Source: Talaromyces rugulosus
Lineage: Eukaryota; Ascomycota; Eurotiomycetes; Eurotiales; Trichocomaceae
Direction of reading: 5' to 3'
Length of the DNA: 64,000 bases
Assembly (NCBI RefSeq): GCF_013368755.1
Contig: NC_049565.1
Span: forward strand, 2,852,001-2,916,000
Positions 38,301-48,574 of this stretch are shown in pieces (position 1 is the first letter of the stretch; each line of letters begins with the position of its first letter). A model generated the notes under the pieces. It saw only the letters and a program-made list of their open reading frames with translations, searched no databases and had not been told where the DNA came from. Position numbers and translations under genes: made by a program.

Positions 38301-39752
38301 AATCGTGACTTCAAAATGCTGGGAGAGATCAGGTAGGTCTTGTGCCGGAGGAATTGGTCGCAGTTCTTGGCATCACTCGGCCAGATACTCTTCATGGCCG
38401 CTTCAAAGCGCGGCGCGTCTTCCTGAGAGATGCTGTACCACTGCTTTGGAGCACCAAAGTGGATATAATTAATGCTGTATAGGTCGACGTCTTCCAAATG
38501 CCACGCAAACGTAGCTTTCCACATCCCCAAGTATAAATATGCTGTGTTGACTCCCGGGACCTTCTGTCCCAGGACATCAAGCAAATTCGGAAGCTTGGCC
38601 ACGTTCCACGTATTGATGGATTCGTCAAATAGTGACCCGGGCATGTCGGCACCATACATCGGGTTGTTGAACATGAGTGACTTCCAATACGCCGTCTCCA
38701 TTTCCTCGCACCGCTCCGGCGTGTATTGATCGTGGTCGTGGATGCGGTAGTCAAAGTCTTTGAAAGCTTCTTCGTCAACCTGGTCCAGCATTTCGCCGCG
38801 GTTGTGTTTTCTCCGCGATGAAACCGACTTGGGCTGTCTTCCTTTTGGCTTGGCCGCCGGAAGCGCTTCTCCATCACTGAGGTCCTCGGTCTTTGCTTCG
38901 ACCGGGTTAGATTCTGGAGACACTGGTGTGGGAGGCCCTTCTAGTCTGGATTTCTCAGAATGATCATCGGCCGGCGATTCTTCCTTGACCTTGGGTTCCT
39001 TGGACTTTTTAGGAGGACGCCCGGGTCCGCGCCTCTGCGAACCGGCGCGAGCGACTGCAGGCTTTGATGTCGCTGGGCGGACAGTCTTTTCCAAATTGCG
39101 CCGGCGTTCTCCTCGCCGCGCGGGGGGCTGATGACTGCCATCTTCGCATAGAGCTTTCCACTGCGGCAGATTGTATGACCTTTGCTTTTCAATGTTCGCT
39201 TGTGTGTAGGTACCGTGGGCACCGTGGAATTCCTGCATGATGGGGTTCTTGACGCGGATCGATTTGACGGCGTCGTCAAGTGACGAGAGTGAATCTCTCC
39301 TATACGTAGTTAGACTATTTGAACCATGGGGGTAGCGAAACCAGGGGAACGGTGCATACCATTCTTGCGGCGGCACAATCTTGACAATCCCGGACTTCAT
39401 TCCGTACTTGTCAATCTTGCGGACAAACGTCTGAAAGTCGCGAAACTGGTCCATTGTCTGCAACCGTCAATTCTGCCTCTTCCTTTTTCTGAAAGAAAAG
39501 ACTCACTGGCTTAAAAACAGGGACTTGTCCGCCATCGTAGTAATGATCGGGCTCGATGTCCTCTTCCTCCACCGCCTCCACCGAAGGCGCAGCCTTATTA
39601 TGATTATCCAGCTCGAGATCTGACAGCTCAGAAGGTAGGCCGTCTAGAGTATGCTTCTTCCCGTCAGCGCTGTTTGGCGGCGTGATGGAATTGGTGCTGG
39701 TTTCGGCCGGGCCAGGGCGCAACTGATCCAAGGCCGGCGCTTGGTCTGCCAT
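35345..39752 (-). CDS. kdmA: JmjN-JmjC-PHD histone lysine demethylase (KdmA / JMJD2 type)
   Basis: Fe(II)/2-oxoglutarate-dependent demethylase of the JMJD2/Rph1/Gis1 class; A. nidulans KdmA acts on H3K36me3. Exons 39507-39752, 39360-39457 and 35345-39299, introns of 49 and 60 nt, 1432 residues. The 60-nt intron is in frame and has no stop. Exon 1 opens MADQAPALDQLRPGP; an upstream in-frame ATG at 39797 is less likely. JmjN: VPVFKPTMDQFRDFQTFVRK, completed at PPQEWRDSLSSLDDA. A basic AT-hook-like piece RRGPGRPPKKSKEPK follows. The JmjC domain contains the iron ligands in FAWHLEDVDLYSINYIHFG (His, Glu) and GYHSGYNLGYNCAESVNFAT (second His). An extended PHD finger starts CVLCPNDMDYEDLLPTEDGK and ends CTRAYHPTCALL. 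The C-terminal half is disordered with a His/Asn-rich tract. Confidence 0.92.
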
Positions 39753-41699
39753 TATTATTATGATTCCTCCTTTTTCTTCTTGTTCTGCCAGTATCAAAAC
39801 GTAGCTGCCGCCGGACCTGTAAGACCGCTTGCTCGACGGCTATTAACGGTGATTCCCCAGCGGTCGGGGGGTTGTACGATAAAACGAGCCTGGGTTAATT
39901 AAGGGCTTGGCGGATAAGACAGTTCCGAGAGCGCGCGATAAGCAAGGATTTTGGCGTTTCCGGTCGGTTCGGTGTTGTATCTTTCGGGAAATCAAGGGCA
40001 AGAGAGTTCAGCGACAATGGCAATTCGGGATGAGCGCTTTAGACTGGTGAGAGCCTAGAGGAGAAAAGAAAGAGAGAGAGAGAGGAGGGGGTTGCTAGTG
40101 GTCAGAAGCGTAATTCACCAAGATTTGCAGCGAGCAAGCGCTTGCAAGTTGCAGGCTAGCTGGGAGCCGCCAATCATGCAAGGTCGTAATTTGCGGCTAG
40201 CGGGCCCCAGCGGATTGCACGATCTGGCCGGACTTGCTAGAATAACAATAATGATAATGTTGCGGTCGGATAGTCAATGGTGAGAGAGCGTATAAGAGAG
40301 AGTAAGTGTTCTCGTGGGTGAATAGGGATGTGTGGCATGATCCAGAGAGACAAGACAGAAAGGAGCCAGGCTCGTGAGGTTGTCGGATCTGGATTGCTGC
40401 CTTGTCTCTCAGGCAGCCACGGCAGCGAGTATGAGGGCAACGGCGCCCAGGCGGCTTCCAGCACGCTATTCCTGATTGGGCCAGGAATGCGCCAACAGCC
40501 TAATTCGGCTGCTTACCTCAGCATCTCCCACAGTTCTAGTTTAGCGCTCTTTTTCTGCCACATTCCAACGGGCTGAGTCAGATAGGGCAGGCGGTGAAAA
40601 CTAGAGATCCTCAGACAACCACATCTGATCAATTGTCATATGCAGTGAATGATTCTATGTCTACAGGCCTCGACAGGACAGTCGCTATCAGAGAGATGAA
40701 AGGATTTACTCAAATTACTTTCCGAGAAACAGAACTTGCCAAAATATTAGGTTGCATAGCTCTTGATGATGTCTGGAAGACAAGATATTCGTATAAAGAT
40801 AGAAGCGTTGGGAGAAATTTCGGTATTGTCGATTTGGTCGGCGGGAATCTCCACGTCTTTGTTGCCTGGCTGGTGGAAATTGGCCACTGTTGGGGGTAAT
40901 TGCAGTCAGTATCCGAATGAACCTCAAAATGGTGATGGCAAGGATATATACACTCGTAACAACGGTCTGGCTAGAAAAATAGATTCGCCAGTGTAATTGA
41001 TAATCTTGATGATAGCATCGTGTGTATACATATTTGAAAAGAAAAAAGAAAAATTATGTTGAAGGCATATTGATTGGATTGTCCTTGGTTCCAAGGCGTA
41101 AGAACATGGCCATGTATATGTGTATGTATGTGACAAGTCGTCCGCTTATAAAGTAACATCCAGGGTTACTCCACTCTCAGCTGCATTCTTCGCCGATTGT
41201 CTCGTTCCTTGACCGAAGTCACGTCACTGCGGAAACAGCATCATCTATCAGCCAGCGTGAGATGATCAAATAAACAAGATATAAGGGGTGTTGGTGGCTT
41301 GCTGAGGATTGGCAAAAATCAAGGTTAGCATCATGGTTCGGGCCGCTGCCTTAGCGGTTGTCCGGGGGGTCGCTAATGACAGCGCATACTTACATGGGCT
41401 AAATTCCAAGCTCAATACTAAAGTTTGGCGTTGTCAAACCATGAAGTTTAACGTACTTCAAGGTCTTCTGGACGATTAGATGAGCTTGGAAACGTACAAT
41501 CCGAGGAGGTCGTCATAGCAATACAAGGTGCATATGACTAGAAGCTCCAAGCCTTTTTACTCTATCGACAGGACAACAAAGGAGAGATTCTCCCTTTCTT
41601 TTTATAAAAAAAAGTCCTAAAAAATGAAACCACATTTCTCGACCACCACGTCCTGTGGAAATGATGAAGGACTATTTTCTACCCATCTCATCAACAACA
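39753..41699. other. Intergenic, no convincing gene
   Basis: kdmA promoter followed by about 1.9 kb without recognisable coding sequence. Short frames such as 40594-40899 lack family resemblance. Confidence 0.5.
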
Positions 41700-41990
41700 T
41701 CAAGCCTTCTTGACATGAAAGCTAAAGTCATCATCACAGCAGGGAGTTGCATCCTCAAGCTCCAGCGTCACAATTCCCATATCAAGAATAGGATGGATAT
41801 CTACTTTTCTATCAACAATGTCGTTCGCCTTCTCCTCGAACCCCCACAGCTGGCTCATCTGCTCATAACCAGAGGTGATGGATTTTCTTCCCTTCAGTCA
41901 GATATAATTGTCGCTATTGGTCATTTTACCAAAGATAATCTTGGCGGTTCCCATGACTTGGCCAAAATCATAGGCTTCGAAGCTGAACAG
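41700..41990 (-). pseudogene. Protein-like remnant or unassigned 3' exons beside the Zn2Cys6 gene
   Basis: One minus-strand frame reads FEAYDFGQVMGTAKIIFGK, continues to NSDNYI, hits a TGA, then continues in the same frame as MSQLWGFEEKANDIVDRKVD and IHPILDMGIVTLELEDA, ending at a stop at 41700-41702. The composition is protein-like but I do not recognise the family. It may be a decayed gene, or alternative 3' exons of the adjacent regulator, whose main frame ends at 42001. AG dinucleotides that could serve as acceptors precede both parts (TGTTCAG and GAGCAG). Confidence 0.3.
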
Positions 41991-42000
41991 TCACGATCAA

Positions 42001-43947
42001 CTACAACTCAGCAGGCGCCGAGTCGTTCAACAAAGCCATATCTACATGTGCGTGCTCCATCAAGTACGCTGCTCCTGTAGCCCCATACGGCCAACCACCG
42101 GATAGCTGTAGCCAAATCGACTGCATATCGATAAATCTGGCCGAGGTATCACTAGTAACAAACTTAACAGAGGCCGGCAGATTGGGTAAAGAGATGAGTG
42201 CCGGATATCCATCACCTGGTTGAGGACAAAAATCAGGTGCAGACTCGTCATCCGAATGCATTGAGATCGTGGCAGCTGGGCTGAGGATGGTTTCATTGAT
42301 GTCTCCGACGTAGGCCGCCTTATAGAGATCTTGCATGGCGTTGAGCGACAACTTCCATCGTTCAGCTGCCTTCCAGTGCGGCGTCCAGGACGATACCAAC
42401 GTATGGATAGTTTGAAAATAACTCTGGGACTTTTGTCGGAGAGAGTCGTCGGAGTAGACATTGTCTTGGGTGTATTGGAGCCACAGAAATACATTTGCTA
42501 CTATCAGAACGGAGGGGGCGACCCAGACAGCCTGCAAGCTCAGTTCGTTGCCGGTGCTGCCACCTTCAACAAGATAAGTGAGCACTTCGCCGAACTTGAT
42601 GGCATTGGATACACATGTATCTATCAGCAACGGTTCCCTGTGCAGGTATGACCAGCCAGCCGCATCCACTAGGTCATCGGGCTTGGTGAACAAGGTGAAA
42701 TGAGGTAGATAACACTGATGAGCGGCACAAGAGCCACTGAGAAGTAAGAGGTGCATAGCGACGAAAGAACTTCCCTTGCCAAGCTGACGTTGGGTATGAT
42801 AGTTCTCAGAGTTCCAGCGAAGGCTCGGGTGAAGCGAGTCAACCCAGGTACATAGTGCTTCGTGCCTGATGGAGAACATGCTGTGTGGGTCGGTAGGCGG
42901 GAATCTATCTAGCCGTCGACGAGAATACGTAGCGAAGTCGGCAAGATCACTCCACAGACAAACCGTTTTTATCAGATACGAACCCAGTCCCAGCTCTGAT
43001 GGGCGCTGTCGCGTGGCAATGTCACTCAACGTGACTCCTTTCGTCTCTTCCTGATAGGCTAGAGACATGTCCGTTCCTGGCAGCGGTATGCCGATGTTCT
43101 CTATATCGATGGTGCGATGCTTGGCAAGGAAGTATGCCAACACCCTATCAAACATGAGGCATGCCCAAAATGTCCGCCTACGGACTTCTTGAACCTTTAG
43201 GCTATGTTTCTGGTGAAAGTCTTTGTTGAGTCGCATTGCCTCGGCCATACGGATTGCCATGCCAGCAAATAGCCAGTGACGAGATCCAGAACCGTGCAAG
43301 AGCTCAGCCATGGCCAGGACAAGATTGCCTTGAATATGGGAAACTGGCATGTGGTCAACCAAGCGGGCGAGACACTGCGAGAAGGCCGTACTTACCAGTT
43401 GGGTCATCTGACGACTCCTTAGCTAAAGCTCGGGCTCTATGCAAGTACGCCTTGGATACCTGGCGGCCAGAGTCTAGTCCAAAGCAAGATTGCGCATCCT
43501 GTGGCTTTAGATATCGACCGCAGAGCGCAACAACGGCCGAAGACAGGAATGCATCTTTTTGACATTTTTGTTCAAAATCTGGCCAGTGGTCGAATGAGCA
43601 AAAGTCATTCGCGAAATGGCGCTCGAAGAAAATGTCAAGGCAAGTATGGATTCCCTTTTTGGCCTGCTCTAATGAACTGACAGCTGCTGACGATACTGGA
43701 GCTTCAGATGCGACATCAGGATTGTAACCGGGATCCGGCCGGGACCAAACACATGAGGCGTTTCTGGTTGCACAGCGCCGGCATCGTGGCCGGACCCCAT
43801 CGCACTTTATCTTACGGCGCCGGCTTCGTGAGATAGAGATTAGTCCAAGCTCGCATCGAGGAAAGCATTAGGGGGTTGGAGAATCCATGGTGTAGAGACT
43901 CACCATGTTTCACACGCTTGCGGGGTTCTGATAAATGTCCGACGCAT
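42001..43947 (-). CDS. Zn2Cys6 fungal-specific transcription factor next to the amino-sugar cluster
   Basis: Predicted nuclear regulator. Exons 43904-43947, 43396-43823 and 42001-43343 (introns of 80 and 52 nt) splice in frame to 604 residues. Splicing of intron 1 builds the zinc cluster: CETCRRRKIKC then DGVRPRCRRCATRNASC, i.e. C-x2-C-x6-C-x6-C-x2-C-x6-C, beginning only 11 residues after the start (MRRTFIRTPQA). The second splice joins KESSDDPT to VSHIQGNLVLAMAEL and continues the middle homology region (fungal_trans): SGSRHWLFAGMAIRMAEAMR, then RRRTFWACLMFDRVLAYFL. It is divergent from the NagB gene across about 1.1 kb, so it is the natural candidate for the cluster's own regulator; that role is inference. 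A few 3' codons may be missing (see the remnant at 41700-41990). Confidence 0.85.
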
Positions 43948-44249
43948 CGTTTTCGCGCATGGCCGAATGGAAAAGTAGCGTTCCCTCCGATTGGATAATT
44001 AGGTCCGACTTTGCATAGGCCATGCACTTCAACTGGCCCACCAAGTGACTAATTAATGCAGGTGTAGTAGTAGTCTCGTATGTAGATACAAAACTAGCCG
44101 CAGGCTTCATGCTTCGCCGGGGTATTGTTCTTCCGAGCGCCGTATATTGTTTATTTTATCATACAATTACACCGCTCGGTTTTTTGTCAAAAAAGCGTGT
44201 TACATAGTAATTTGTATGTATTCTACGTTGTAGATGTTTATAATCAAAA

Positions 44250-44504
44250 ATGCTTCCACGCAAAGAGCTAGACCTTACTATGCGAGCGCGCATATTTGCC
44301 CTCCACATGGATGCAAAGTATGGCTGTAAGCGTATACATCAGGCGCATATATCGACTACGAGCACTAGCTCAACGTGGAGCTGCACCTACTACCACTACC
44401 AATTAGATTCCACGTGGAATGGATATTGCACTCCGTACAGGGCCCAGGTTCGCGTGGTTAAGAAACGGGCGCTCGCGCAGCGCAAGCGAGGAGGATTATT
44501 TTAA
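44250..44504 (+). mobile_element. Degraded Tc1/mariner-type transposase N-terminus
   Basis: The first 30 codons read MLPRKELDLTMRARIFALHM and continue YGCKRIHQAH, resembling the helix-turn-helix start of fungal Tc1/mariner transposases (pattern PRKEL...RARI.AL.....YKRIH). After this the frame becomes low-complexity and loses resemblance; no DDE catalytic domain or terminal repeats were found. Interpreted as a relic inserted between the regulator and NagB. Confidence 0.4.
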
Positions 44505-44654
44505 TTTACGCCGGAAAACCCGTATAAGTCATTGTAATACTCCGTACTCCACCATTCATTATAATAAAGTTTACTGCTAGTATATCGTCCTTCAGACTAA
44601 GCATGTGGACTACCGCGGCTTTTCCGCTGATTGTGGCCGTTCAGATATACTATG

Positions 44655-44668
44655 GGCGGATAACCCGC
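44655..44668. promoter_or_regulatory. 14-mer shared with the MurQ/MFS promoter
   Basis: GGGCGGATAACCCG lies 361 nt upstream of the NagB start. The same 14 bases occur at 49094-49107 in the MFS-MurQ divergent promoter. It has partial dyad symmetry (GGG...CCC around CGGATAA). Regulatory role is inferred from position only. Confidence 0.35.
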
Positions 44669-44835
44669 ACAGAATCACGGGGGAGACTAAGCCCTAGCTC
44701 GAGGAATGTCCTGTCACCACGGCACATGATAGCTATCGAGTATGTTTGTGTTTGAACAACGGGCAACTGCAAGCCTTTATCGGATGCGTACTTCCAACGG
44801 ATGACGCTCCCCGGCCTGTTAATCCGAGTGATGTG

Positions 44836-44855
44836 CCGGAAAGCTGCTCTTTCGG
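44836..44855. promoter_or_regulatory. Candidate Zn2Cys6 site (CCG-N14-CGG, inverted)
   Basis: CCGGAAAGCTGCTCTTTCGG contains the inverted repeat CCG(n)AAAG / CTTTCGG, about 175 nt upstream of the NagB start. CCG/CGG triplet pairs are typical of binuclear zinc cluster sites. Confidence 0.3.
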
Positions 44856-45028
44856 AGCCAACGCTGTAACGTGTAAAGCTAGGGGCTTCTCTATTGGATT
44901 CGGATGTTCGGTTCATCTTAAGGGTGGCGGGAGAAAAATCGGACAAAAAAAGGTAAATTTTATATCTATATATCTATATATATATATCACTCTTTGTTGT
45001 CTCTGTTACCGATCTACCTTCGCCCGCC

Positions 45029-46125
45029 ATGAGACTCATTGTGCGTGACGATGCTATTTCGGCAGCACATTACGTCGCCAAATATATTCTTAAGCGCCTC
45101 AAGGAGTTCGAGCCCAGTCAGTCGCGGCAATTTGTGTTGGGTCTCCCAACGGGCAGTACTCCGATTGAGGTCTACAAAATCCTGACCAACAGCTACCAAA
45201 ATGGCGAGGTAAGGCCGCTAGATATGACAATGATTCTTAATTAGTAATGTATACAGGTCTCTTTCGAAAACGTGATAACTTTCAATATGGTGCGTGCTGA
45301 AGCTTTCCGTGTGCCATGATGTTCATACTAAATTCAATGGAGGACGAATATGTCGGTATCCCACGAGACCATCCGGAAAGCTATCACTCCTTCATGTGGC
45401 GTCACTTTTTCTCTCACATCAATATTCGACCGGAAAACGTTCATATACTCAATGGCAATGCCTCGAACCTTGAAGACGAGTGCCTCCAGTATGAAGCCGC
45501 GATACAGGCAGCGGGAGGCATTGATCTGTTCTTGACCGGAGTCGGCGAAGACGGCCATATTGCATTTAATGAGCCTGGATCCAGTTTAGTCAGCAGAACG
45601 CGCGTAAAGACTTTAGCATACGACACCATACGTGCCAACTCGCGCTTTTTCAGCAACGATATAAACCAGGTGCCTCGGATGGCGCTAACTGTTGGCGTAC
45701 AGACGGTCCTAGATGCACGAGAGGTGGTCACAATTGCGTTGGGTGCGCGCAAGGCTGTTGCATTGCAAAGGTGCATTGAAGGCGGCGTGAGCCATATGTG
45801 GACTCTTTCTAGTCTCCAATTACACAGGCACTCGATGATTGTTGCCGATGAAGATGCTACGCTTGAGCTGCAGGTCAAGACCGTCAAGGTAAGATGCTAA
45901 TTAACATAGATGGTATGGTCGTCGTTGACATGGGAACAGTATTTCAAATCTATTGAGCAAGTCGCCCTCGAGGAAGGCTTCGAACAAGCAATTTCTAAAC
46001 GACTCCGGAAAGCGCTCGGGGAGAAACATGCGTGTCATGCTCTCGCCAAATCAGCAGCCCCGGAGCCTGCATTGGACAACATGGGGTCGCGAATCCGCAA
46101 TAATAATATCACGTTTGTGGGATGA
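45029..46125 (+). CDS. nagB: Glucosamine-6-phosphate deaminase (NagB type)
   Basis: Cytosolic enzyme converting glucosamine-6-phosphate to fructose-6-phosphate and ammonia, the last step of amino-sugar catabolism. Exons 45029-45208, 45257-45289, 45343-45888 and 45940-46125 (introns of 48, 53 and 51 nt) give 314 residues, slightly longer than the 266-residue E. coli enzyme, with the extra at the C-terminus. Hallmarks: [14 protein letters not shown] (phosphate loop), [11 protein letters not shown] joined to [19 protein letters not shown], the catalytic segment [20 protein letters not shown] (Asp, His and Glu of the acid/base system), and [13 protein letters not shown]. It lies divergent to the Zn2Cys6 gene and convergent to the MFS gene, 3.2 kb from MurQ. 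It supplies the terminal reaction for GlcNAc-6-P released by MurQ after deacetylation. Confidence 0.93.
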
Positions 46126-46515
46126 CGGCCTTATTGTTGGTGGCTATCACATGTTCATATATAGATTTGTAATATATACAAGGAGAATATAGAAAAAACT
46201 AGTATCGTTGTCCCCAATTCTGCTCAATCAAACCTACGGATAACATTTGAAATAATGAGAGTTTTCAGTTAATAAATTTAGCAACTTGTATTCTATCTAA
46301 TTATACCACTTTCATCCGTGGTGAGATATTCAAATATATCATATACTCCACTCCGTATATAAATAATTTACTGCGATTTTAGTACTTTGAAGTAAATAAT
46401 GTTAAAATTAGTTTCCTAGGATATATTGAATGTGTACATATGACAGCTAGCTGCTTGAGTTCTCTGAAAATACCCAACCTTCGTACAGCGCCTTGTTACG
46501 TGGGCGGAGATGATC
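46126..46515. other. Convergent spacer, no gene seen
   Basis: AT-rich 3' flanks of the NagB and MFS genes with an ACTCCGTAT octamer near 46352; nothing else seen. Confidence 0.6.
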
Positions 46516-48574
46516 TTATTTAGTATCTCCATACGTTTCCGCCGATGGATCTTTCTCATCGGCTTCCAAGGCGCTAGATTTGGCATCCGATTCGCTTTGA
46601 ATAACATGCAAATCATATGTCCTTTTATCCTGCCACCACACCACTAATATCCAAAGAGCGAGGAGAACAGCGACTACAATCATAGCAATCGTGCCCTTTT
46701 TAAATCCCTGTGGTCCTAGTTAGTCCGCGAGTAATGGATTGAGGACGGAAAAGAAAAGACACTCACGGTAGCCGCGTCCGTTGCAGGGTAGAGAGCGATC
46801 CCCCAGAAGGCGTAGAGCACGGAGGAAGCACCTTTTAAAACCACATGAGTATATTAAACGAAGCTGAATACACGTTGACATACCATTCATGGAATAAAGA
46901 GTTATTGCCCGGGCAGCGTCATCGCCATCTCTGGCCAGTACCTTGTTGGCCCAAGTAAATACGACAGGCTGGATCAAGTATGCAGTTCCCGCCAAGTCTG
47001 TCAAAGTCAGCACAGTTTTCCAATGGGGGGAGGGGGGGTTGCTTACAGAAGGCAGCCATGATCGCGCCAGTACTCGCTGAGTTCCAGCACAGTAAGATCA
47101 CGCAAGATATGATTTGGATAGCACAGGCTAATATGCCATATGGGGCATGAACCTTGGTGGCATCAATGGCAACAGAAGTCAACAGAGTCAGGGCAATGCC
47201 TGATAACATGTCAGTCAGTCTTGGACCACAAAAAATAGCATGATGGAGAGAAGACAAACCGATCGCGGTGATGCCAAGAGGGTAAGTATTATTCTGGTCC
47301 ACAGTGAACAACTTGGATGCTTTCATCCAAAGAACCATACAGGTTTGAGAGGAGAAGGCCTCCAGGGCTCCCCCTAGCATCCAGAAAATATTGAAGATCC
47401 AGCTGCGAGTTCAGGTGAATACAGGTTCTGAAGAAAAATTGTGGGAGGCAGTGGGCCTTACAAGTTGGGGGTGAACAGAACTCTTTTAATGAGGCTCAGC
47501 CCGATATTGTGACCCTCGGGGTTCTTAGGTGGTAGACGGCTCAGCGCAAGCTGACGCTCATGAGGCTTCAGGTAAAAGGCCTCGGTAGACTCGGGCAGGT
47601 CGGGAAAGAAAACGAAACCAAAAATAGCTACTGGAATAGTGATGATTCCGTCAATGATGAACGACTATTGGGGTAGAAAGTTAGCCCATGGCACCATGTG
47701 AGCACATTTAGCACGAACCCATCTCCAACCAGCCAGGCCCGAGACTCCATCCATAGTATTCCAAATCGCCGTCATCATGAGGCCTGCAGCGAACGTCAGT
47801 TTGGTTTTCGGTACACTAAAAAAACGGCGGCTAACCCGCAAACATGGTCCCTGCCATCCCAGAAGCTTGGAAAAGTCCAATTCGCTTTCCCACTTCTGGG
47901 CCCTTGTACCAACTGCCGATGATGTACTGCGTGCCGCTGTAAGTCGACGCCTCAACGACCCCCTGGAAGAAGCGGACCGCTGCCAGCGATGAGAACCCGT
48001 TGCAGGCAGCGCAAACCATAGTCAAACACGACCAGACCACCGTCATCAAGGGGAACCAGATGCGTGGGGCGACCTTCTGGATGACAAGACCGTGCGGGAC
48101 TTGTCCAACAATGTCTGTTTTTTTCTCAGCAAATTGCTTTCCCTTTTGAGGACGTGGAGAAACTTACAGCCCACAGAGAGGATGGTGACTAGAAGGTTGT
48201 ACTGGGTGCCAGAGATGTTGATGTCTTCCTTCATGCCAGAAACGTAGGCATTTGCAAGAACAGCACGATCTACAGAATCGTCAGTGCATCTAGGCTCGAA
48301 ACCCATAGGCCACTTGAGAGTATGGACGTACCTAGATAGTTGAAGAAAAAGGCCAGGCAGCAATAGGTCTACCCGTGAGGTCAATACTTGTATGGTCGTT
48401 GGAAGGAATAGTATTGCTTACGAGAATGAAGAAGTCAATTTTCCGCAGAAGCTACAGGACGGTCAGTTACAATCCAGCTCCAGACTTCCCCAGACTACTA
48501 ACCTTTTGCTCCTCCACTGTTTCAGGTGCCTCTCCCCATACGGCAATGCGGAGGTTGTGTAGTTTAGCGCCCAT
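46516..48574 (-). CDS. MFS transporter, allantoate permease/ACS (Dal5-like) type
   Basis: Twelve-helix plasma-membrane symporter of the fungal anion:cation symporter group. The ATG at 48574 opens MGAKLHNLRIAVWGEAPETV. About eleven short introns follow (for example donors after EEQK, FFI and LSVG). Spliced pieces include LLRKIDFFILTYCCLAFFFN, YLDRAVLANAYVSGMKEDIN, GTQYNLLVTILSVGYIVGQV, PHGLVIQKVAPRIWFP, RFFQGVVEASTYSGTQYIIG and LYPATDAATGFKKGTIAMIV. The stop is at 46516-46518 after ETYGDTK. It shares a 717-bp divergent promoter with MurQ and is convergent with NagB, so its cargo is probably the sugar handled by the cluster (MurNAc, anhydro-MurNAc or a muropeptide). That assignment is inference; the family is known for allantoate, nicotinate, pantothenate and GlcNAc-like cargo. 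Exact exon ends of the middle part were not all resolved. Confidence 0.82.

Larger units (their letters stand above)
43948..45028. other. Divergent spacer between regulator and NagB, with a transposon relic
   Basis: About 1.1 kb containing a transposase-like fragment at 44250-44504, an ACTCCGTACTCC octamer pair near 44538, a 14-mer shared with the MurQ promoter (44655-44668) and a CCG/CGG inverted motif (44836-44855). Confidence 0.6.

Noticed and set aside
36989..38308. 439-codon plus-strand frame opposite kdmA
   Set aside because: Arg/Ala/Leu/Gln-rich shadow of a GC-rich coding strand; the minus strand carries clear JmjC and PHD motifs.
40594..40899. 101-codon frame between kdmA and the regulator
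   Set aside because: No family resemblance, no intron or promoter context; treated as chance.
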